Origin: CAYRYU01 sp964428355
GTDB lineage: Bacteria; Muiribacteriota; Ozemobacteria; Ozemobacterales; Ozemobacteraceae
Direction: 5' to 3'
DNA length: 64,000 nucleotides
NCBI GenBank assembly: GCA_964428355.1
Contig: CAYRYU010000004.1
Location: 62,001-126,000, forward strand
Every line of letters starts with the position of its first letter. Within the stretch, counting starts at the first letter, position 1. The position numbers and the translations under genes were made by a program. The notes under the pieces are model-generated. The model made no database searches and was not told the origin of the DNA. It worked only from the letters and a program-made list of their open reading frames with translations. Of this stretch, positions 59,889 through 64,000 are shown piece after piece.

Positions 59889-62861
59889 ATGGTGGAGAAT
59901 TCCAGTTTGCCGACAGCGGGGAAGCCTTCTCCAGAGGGGCCCGACCGACCCAGGGGGGGGGCACTTATCCGGTTTCTGACCCCGGATTTTTCCGCGCTCC
60001 GTTCCTTGGGCCGGAAGATCTTCGTCCTGGTCGTGTTCGCGCTCTTTCCCATCCTCGTCCTCGAAACCACGATCAGGCAGGTCGAGAACCTCGAACTGGA
60101 AAACCTCCTCCAGAAAGACCGGCAAAGACATGAAAACCTCCTGACACGGCTCCGGGAAGCCGACGATGACCCCGCGATGCTCCGCCGCATCCTGGTCGGT
60201 CTGTTCGAGGAAGTCCGGAAGACCCCATATCCCAAACGGCGTCTTCGCGTCGTAAATCGCCTCCGGAAAGCATTCCCCGGTGTGATGGACGTTTACTATT
60301 TCGATGCAGCCGGCCGGGTGGTTTCCGAACTGAGTTCCTCTCGCCACTACAAGGGGTTCGTGGAGCGCACATTCCAGGTTCTTCTCGACCTCAAATCGGG
60401 AAAACCGGTCGACAAGGGGCGCGAGGGAATTCTCCTTTCCTTCCTCAACATTTCCGAACTCCCGAGGGCAACCACCGCTCAGGGGAACCTGATCGCCCTC
60501 GCCAGAAGAGACCAGGACGGCTTCTTCGTCTGGGGCCAGGCCCCGGAGCATGGCGGGCCCTTTTCGGGCTGGATGGCCCTGCTTCACCCCGGAAGATTCA
60601 TCCCGGATCGGGCTCTGATGAACAGCCTCGCCATTCTCAACCGAAGACTCAGGGGAACCCGGGTGGGGTCCTTCGAAACGACGATGTCGGGGCTGGACTT
60701 CCACCCCACCTCCTGGAACAAAGATCCCGAGCTCGGGCGATCGATCCTTTCGGCGATGGGTGCTTACGGGAAGGTTTTCATCAACCCGAGGTTCCATGGA
60801 ACATACAAGTTCCGGCAAAACTACGGGTATCTGTTCGCCATCTCCAGGCGCCGGAGTTTCCTGCCGAGATGGGTGGCCCGGGGAACCGACCTGATCTGTA
60901 TCCTGTGGGGACTGGTCATCGGGTTCAACGTGTTCCGGGGCCGGGACCTGGGAATCAGGATCAGGATCCCGGTCCGGCTGGTGGGCCTCTTCCTTTTCGC
61001 CATCGGGACTCCCTCGGTCGTCCTTCTGGTCGGTGGATACTACGCACTGAAAGACCACGGGAACGTCCTGAGAGCGGACCTCGAATCCCGGATCAAGGAC
61101 AAGTTGAGGCATTTCGACGAGCTGATGCCAGGTGAGGTCAAGAGGATCCAGAAGGTCTTCAACGAGGCCATCGTGCGGGCAAGGAAACTGGACACCATCG
61201 CAAGCCAGGCGGAGCTTTTCCAGACCCTTCGCAGCGAAACCACCATCCAGTATGTCTTCGTTGTCGACCGTGCGGGGAAACCCGCCTTCGACTGGATCGA
61301 CAGCCCCGACCCCTCGCTCCGCCGCCGGACGAACCAGTTCATCCTGCCCCTCGGGAAGGAGCTGTTGCGAAGAATGAACAAGTCCCTCCGGGTTGACCAG
61401 GGGACCTTCATGGTCCAGGCAACCGAAGGCGTTCTCAGCACCCTCATCGGTGAAAACTCGTCCTTCGATCTCGACCTGATCTGCAGGGAGTTGGGACAGT
61501 TCGTACTACTGTCGCTTGGAGCCGAAAGCACGTATCTGTACTTCGATGTTCTGTACAACAAGGCCGGGGAGGCCCAATACGCTTTCATGAGTGCTCTCCA
61601 TCGCGGACGTCTGCAACGAGCGTACATCCAGAAGCACCAGGCTGAGCTCGGACGTCAACCCGATCTTCCGCTCCGGGTCAGCGCGGTCGGGGAACTCCGG
61701 TTCCTGGGAGAGGAAATCCCGTTCCCGACGGACAAGGCGAAGGTCAAGGGGATCGCGGGGGATGTCCTGACGTCTAAATCGGCTGTCCGTGTCGTGATAG
61801 CTTCTGGTACCGAAGAAGAAATATGGTATGGTACAAAAGGGCAGAATATCGATTGTTTCGTGATGGTCGCCGCCGTTTCCCTGGAATCGGTCAAAAAGCA
61901 GGTCAACTTTCTCTGGATGGTCCTGGTGGGTGTGGCGCTGATGGTTTTCCTTTCGACTTCCACGATTGGAGTGATGCTTTCCGAACAGTTCCTCAAGCCC
62001 ATCGAGAACCTATCCGGAGGAATCCGGGCCATCGAGGAACGGCGTTTCGACTATACGATTCCCGTCATCGCCCGGGACGAGTTGGGAGACCTTTCCGGGC
62101 TGATGAACAATGTCATCGAGGGGATGCGCGATCTCCAGGTTGCCCGGATCGTCCAGGAGAGCCTGTTTCCCCCGGAACCCCTGACGGTCGGGGAGTTCCA
62201 GATCTGGGGAAAGAGCCGTGCGATGACCGATATCGGCGGCGACTACTTCGATTACTTCGTGACTCCCGCGGGAAAGCTGATGGGGTTGGTGGGCGATGTT
62301 TCGGGACACGGCATTTCCGCCGCACTGATCATGGGCATGGCGAAGTGCGCGATGACCATCGACAACAACACTCGGGGATCCCTTCCCGACACGCTCGCCT
62401 CTTTCAACCGGTTCATGATCGCGACGATCAAGAAGAAGAAGATGATGACCCTGTTCCTCTATTCAATCGACCCCGAGACCGGTGAGATGGAGTTCTCGAA
62501 CGCGGGGCACAATTTTCCCCTGGTTCTCAGAGCGCGTTCCCAAGCCGTGGATGAGCTGCGGATGGAAGCGCTGCCCCTCGGAATCCGCATCAAGGCGCAG
62601 TACCATTCCCTCAAAACGGTCATCGAACCTGGCGACAAGATCCTGTTCTTCACCGACGGCCTGGTCGAAGCCATCGGCGCGAATGGGGAGATGCTCGGGA
62701 ACGAGAATGCCGTGAACTGGTTCAGGGAGACTCGCGGCCTCGACCCCCGCACCGCCATCGACCAGCTGTTCTCCAGGTTCGATGCAGCCACCCAGGGCCG
62801 CCCGGCTTCCGATGACGTTTCCCTCATCTGCCTGCAACGCATGAAAGGCCAGAAACCATGA
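59889..62861 (+). CDS. Membrane HAMP-SpoIIE (PP2C-type) serine phosphatase C
   Basis: A 990-residue relative of the phosphatases at 11551 and 14499. Membrane helices fall near 40-60, 322-342, 357-378 and 672-692, with extracytoplasmic sensor segments between. The HAMP domain (about 692-748) includes IRAIEERRFDYTIP and is followed by MRDLQVARIVQESLFP and a SpoIIE domain with IGGDYFDYFV, VGDVSGHGISAALI, FFTDGLVEAIG and ASDDVSLICL. A TTG one codon upstream of the ATG at 59889 is also in frame. The gene has no obvious ribosome site. Its stop overlaps the start of the RlmI-like gene as ATGA. Partner kinase or anti-sigma-antagonist genes are not visible. Confidence 0.88.
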   Translation: MVENSSLPTAGKPSPEGPDRPRGGALIRFLTPDFSALRSLGRKIFVLVVFALFPILVLETTIRQVENLELENLLQKDRQRHENLLTRLREADDDPAMLRRILVGLFEEVRKTPYPKRRLRVVNRLRKAFPGVMDVYYFDAAGRVVSELSSSRHYKGFVERTFQVLLDLKSGKPVDKGREGILLSFLNISELPRATTAQGNLIALARRDQDGFFVWGQAPEHGGPFSGWMALLHPGRFIPDRALMNSLAILNRRLRGTRVGSFETTMSGLDFHPTSWNKDPELGRSILSAMGAYGKVFINPRFHGTYKFRQNYGYLFAISRRRSFLPRWVARGTDLICILWGLVIGFNVFRGRDLGIRIRIPVRLVGLFLFAIGTPSVVLLVGGYYALKDHGNVLRADLESRIKDKLRHFDELMPGEVKRIQKVFNEAIVRARKLDTIASQAELFQTLRSETTIQYVFVVDRAGKPAFDWIDSPDPSLRRRTNQFILPLGKELLRRMNKSLRVDQGTFMVQATEGVLSTLIGENSSFDLDLICRELGQFVLLSLGAESTYLYFDVLYNKAGEAQYAFMSALHRGRLQRAYIQKHQAELGRQPDLPLRVSAVGELRFLGEEIPFPTDKAKVKGIAGDVLTSKSAVRVVIASGTEEEIWYGTKGQNIDCFVMVAAVSLESVKKQVNFLWMVLVGVALMVFLSTSTIGVMLSEQFLKPIENLSGGIRAIEERRFDYTIPVIARDELGDLSGLMNNVIEGMRDLQVARIVQESLFPPEPLTVGEFQIWGKSRAMTDIGGDYFDYFVTPAGKLMGLVGDVSGHGISAALIMGMAKCAMTIDNNTRGSLPDTLASFNRFMIATIKKKKMMTLFLYSIDPETGEMEFSNAGHNFPLVLRARSQAVDELRMEALPLGIRIKAQYHSLKTVIEPGDKILFFTDGLVEAIGANGEMLGNENAVNWFRETRGLDPRTAIDQLFSRFDAATQGRPASDDVSLICLQRMKGQKP

Positions 62862-64000
62862 ATCATCCTTTTGTCCTCGTTTTGAAGAAGGACCGCGAAT
62901 TCCCGGTTCTTCGCGGTCATCCCTGGATCTACCGCGAGTCTGTCCGGGAACTCCCTCCGGGGCTCCAGACCGGGTCCGAAGTTGAGCTCCGCTCACGTAG
63001 GGACGAGTTCCTGGGCCGGGGATACGTCGACCTGGAATCCCCGATTCTCGTCCGGTGTCTCCCCGCACGAAAGGAGGAATCCCTTTCCGCGTGCCTCCGG
63101 AGGCTGGTGGGCGACTCCTGCCTCCGCCGAATCGACTTCTTCGATTTTTCCCGGACCACCGGTTACCGGCTCATCAACGGCGAAGGAGACGGGATTCCAG
63201 GTCTCGTCGTCGACCGGTACGGGGCCGCCCTCGCGCTTCAAACCTATTCATCAGGTTTGGAGGCCCATCTCGGACCGATCGTCGAGGCCCTTCGGGAGTC
63301 GGTCAAGGGGGTGAAATGGATCTGGCGGCGAAACCAGGTCCGACGTTCCGGTGCGGGTGGAGGCGGCGGGGCAACCCTCCTCCTCGGAAAGGATCTTCCC
63401 CCGACCATTCCATTCCTGGAAAACGGGATGAAGTTCGAGGCCGACCTGAAATCCGGTCAGAAGACCGGGTTTTTCCTCGACCAGCGTGACAACCGTGACA
63501 TGATCCGGACCCTTTCCCGTGGACGCCGCCTTGCCAACATCTGCGGGTACACCGGGGCTTTCACGGTTGCAGCCGCGCTCGGGGGGGCGAAAGAGACCGT
63601 GACGGTCGATTCCGCCAGACCCGCCCTCGAGGAGGCGAAGCGGAGCATCCAGCGGAACGGCTTGTCCGGGGGGCGGCACGAGTTTTTCGCCACGGACATG
63701 AACGAATTCCTCGACCAGGCGCGGGAGGGGGCATTCGATCTCGTGGTCCTGGATCCACCGTCGATGGCGAAGAGCAGGGCCGAGCTCGATCGCGCGCTCC
63801 GGACCTACCGACGCCTGAACGAGCGTGCGATAAGGATTACCGCACCCGGGGGGGTCCTCTTTACCGCTTCCTGTTCGAGCCAGGTCTCCAGGGACGATTT
63901 CCTCGCCGTCCTGATCGATTCCGCTGCCCGGGCCAGGAGGTCGGTCAGGATCCTTGCGGAGAACGCCCACGCATTCGACCATCCGATCGCCCTCGGGCAC
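62858..64000 (+). CDS. rlmI: RlmI-like 23S rRNA methyltransferase, cut at the right edge
   Basis: Reading from the ATG at 62858, which overlaps the SpoIIE stop, the frame stays open for 381 codons to the window end. The N-terminal part (VLKKDREFPVLRGHPWIYRE) is a PUA-like domain; then come INGEGDGIPGLVVDRYG, QKTGFFLDQRDNRDMIR, the SAM site RLANICGYTGAFTVAAA, VLDPPSMAKS and FTASCSSQVSRDDF with the catalytic cysteine of m5C methyltransferases. RlmI proteins have about 395 residues, so only the last 10-20 are missing. It would methylate C1962 of 23S rRNA. Coupling to a signalling phosphatase gene is unusual. Confidence 0.88.
   Translation, partial: MNHPFVLVLKKDREFPVLRGHPWIYRESVRELPPGLQTGSEVELRSRRDEFLGRGYVDLESPILVRCLPARKEESLSACLRRLVGDSCLRRIDFFDFSRTTGYRLINGEGDGIPGLVVDRYGAALALQTYSSGLEAHLGPIVEALRESVKGVKWIWRRNQVRRSGAGGGGGATLLLGKDLPPTIPFLENGMKFEADLKSGQKTGFFLDQRDNRDMIRTLSRGRRLANICGYTGAFTVAAALGGAKETVTVDSARPALEEAKRSIQRNGLSGGRHEFFATDMNEFLDQAREGAFDLVVLDPPSMAKSRAELDRALRTYRRLNERAIRITAPGGVLFTASCSSQVSRDDFLAVLIDSAARARRSVRILAENAHAFDHPIALGH

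Noticed and set aside
1..64000. tRNA, rRNA, CRISPR array, insertion sequence, prophage or integrase
   Set aside because: I found no cloverleaf-like intergenic sequence, no rRNA-like block, no regularly spaced repeats and no transposase or integrase protein. I cannot run tRNAscan or covariance searches, so small RNAs may be missed.

Overview
The window is dense protein-coding DNA of high GC content (roughly 60 percent by eye). It holds 41 genes or gene ends on both strands, no rRNA, tRNA or CRISPR array that I can see, no insertion sequence, and no stretch over 300 bases without a gene. Many neighbours overlap by ATGA or sit within 20 bases, so most genes lie in operons. Lipoprotein or Sec-type signal peptides, a UPF0314 membrane protein, a Trk potassium system and very large SpoIIE-type phosphatases point to a diderm, signalling-rich, probably uncultivated bacterium. 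The repeated HAMP-SpoIIE architecture would fit lineages such as Riflebacteria or deltaproteobacteria-like groups, but the sequence alone does not fix the taxon.

Layout. 1-3805 (minus): reductive pyrimidine catabolism operon (beta-ureidopropionase, dihydropyrimidinase, class III aminotransferase, start of a methylmalonate/malonate-semialdehyde dehydrogenase). 3973-9466 (minus): small helical protein, radical SAM protein of the tetraether-synthase (Tes, MJ0619) family, SDR, an exported NadD-like/nucleoside-phosphorylase-like fusion, UPF0314. 9548-11558 (plus): DUF5714 protein plus a second Tes-family radical SAM protein. 11551-21213 (minus): a tight operon of thymidylate-kinase-like protein, alpha-oxoamine synthase, diacylglycerol/sphingoid-kinase-like protein, exported protein and two giant HAMP-SpoIIE phosphatases. 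21370-26816 (minus): two secreted or membrane proteins and an overlapping trio of NTP_transf_5 nucleotidyltransferase, PEP-utilising swivelling-domain protein and HAD phosphatase.

26958-29417 (plus) is an SLC26/SulP transporter with STAS and cyclic-nucleotide-binding domains. 29452-37341 (minus) is a 2629-residue fatty-acid/polyketide megasynthase with N-terminal flavin enoyl-reductase-like domains and its own C-terminal phosphopantetheinyl transferase. 37612-40083 (plus) is a major-vault-protein-like SPFH protein with its own promoter and terminator. 40158-42610 (minus) has a C45/NTN hydrolase and a small unknown. 42853-45687 (plus) is trkA-trkH. 45788-51149 (plus) holds two paralogous TerB-like membrane proteins flanking a polytopic membrane protein with a good sigma-54 promoter, followed by a class V aminotransferase. 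51175-55663 (minus): M1 aminopeptidase and a secreted kelch protein. 55840-57928 (plus): ABM monooxygenase-like protein, iron alcohol dehydrogenase, response regulator. 58033-59826 (minus): exported alpha-amylase with a starch-binding domain. 59889-64000 (plus): third HAMP-SpoIIE phosphatase and an RlmI-like rRNA methyltransferase cut by the window end.

Two themes recur. One is lipid chemistry: two Tes-family radical SAM enzymes, an alpha-oxoamine synthase, a lipid-kinase-like protein and a PUFA/FAS-like megasynthase, which together suggest unusual membrane lipids (inference). The other is membrane-sensed PP2C signalling, with three long phosphatases of one architecture. The strongest candidates for something little described are the vault-like protein, the TerB-like/membrane-protein cassette, the exported NadD fusion and the nucleotidyltransferase/PEP-domain/HAD trio.
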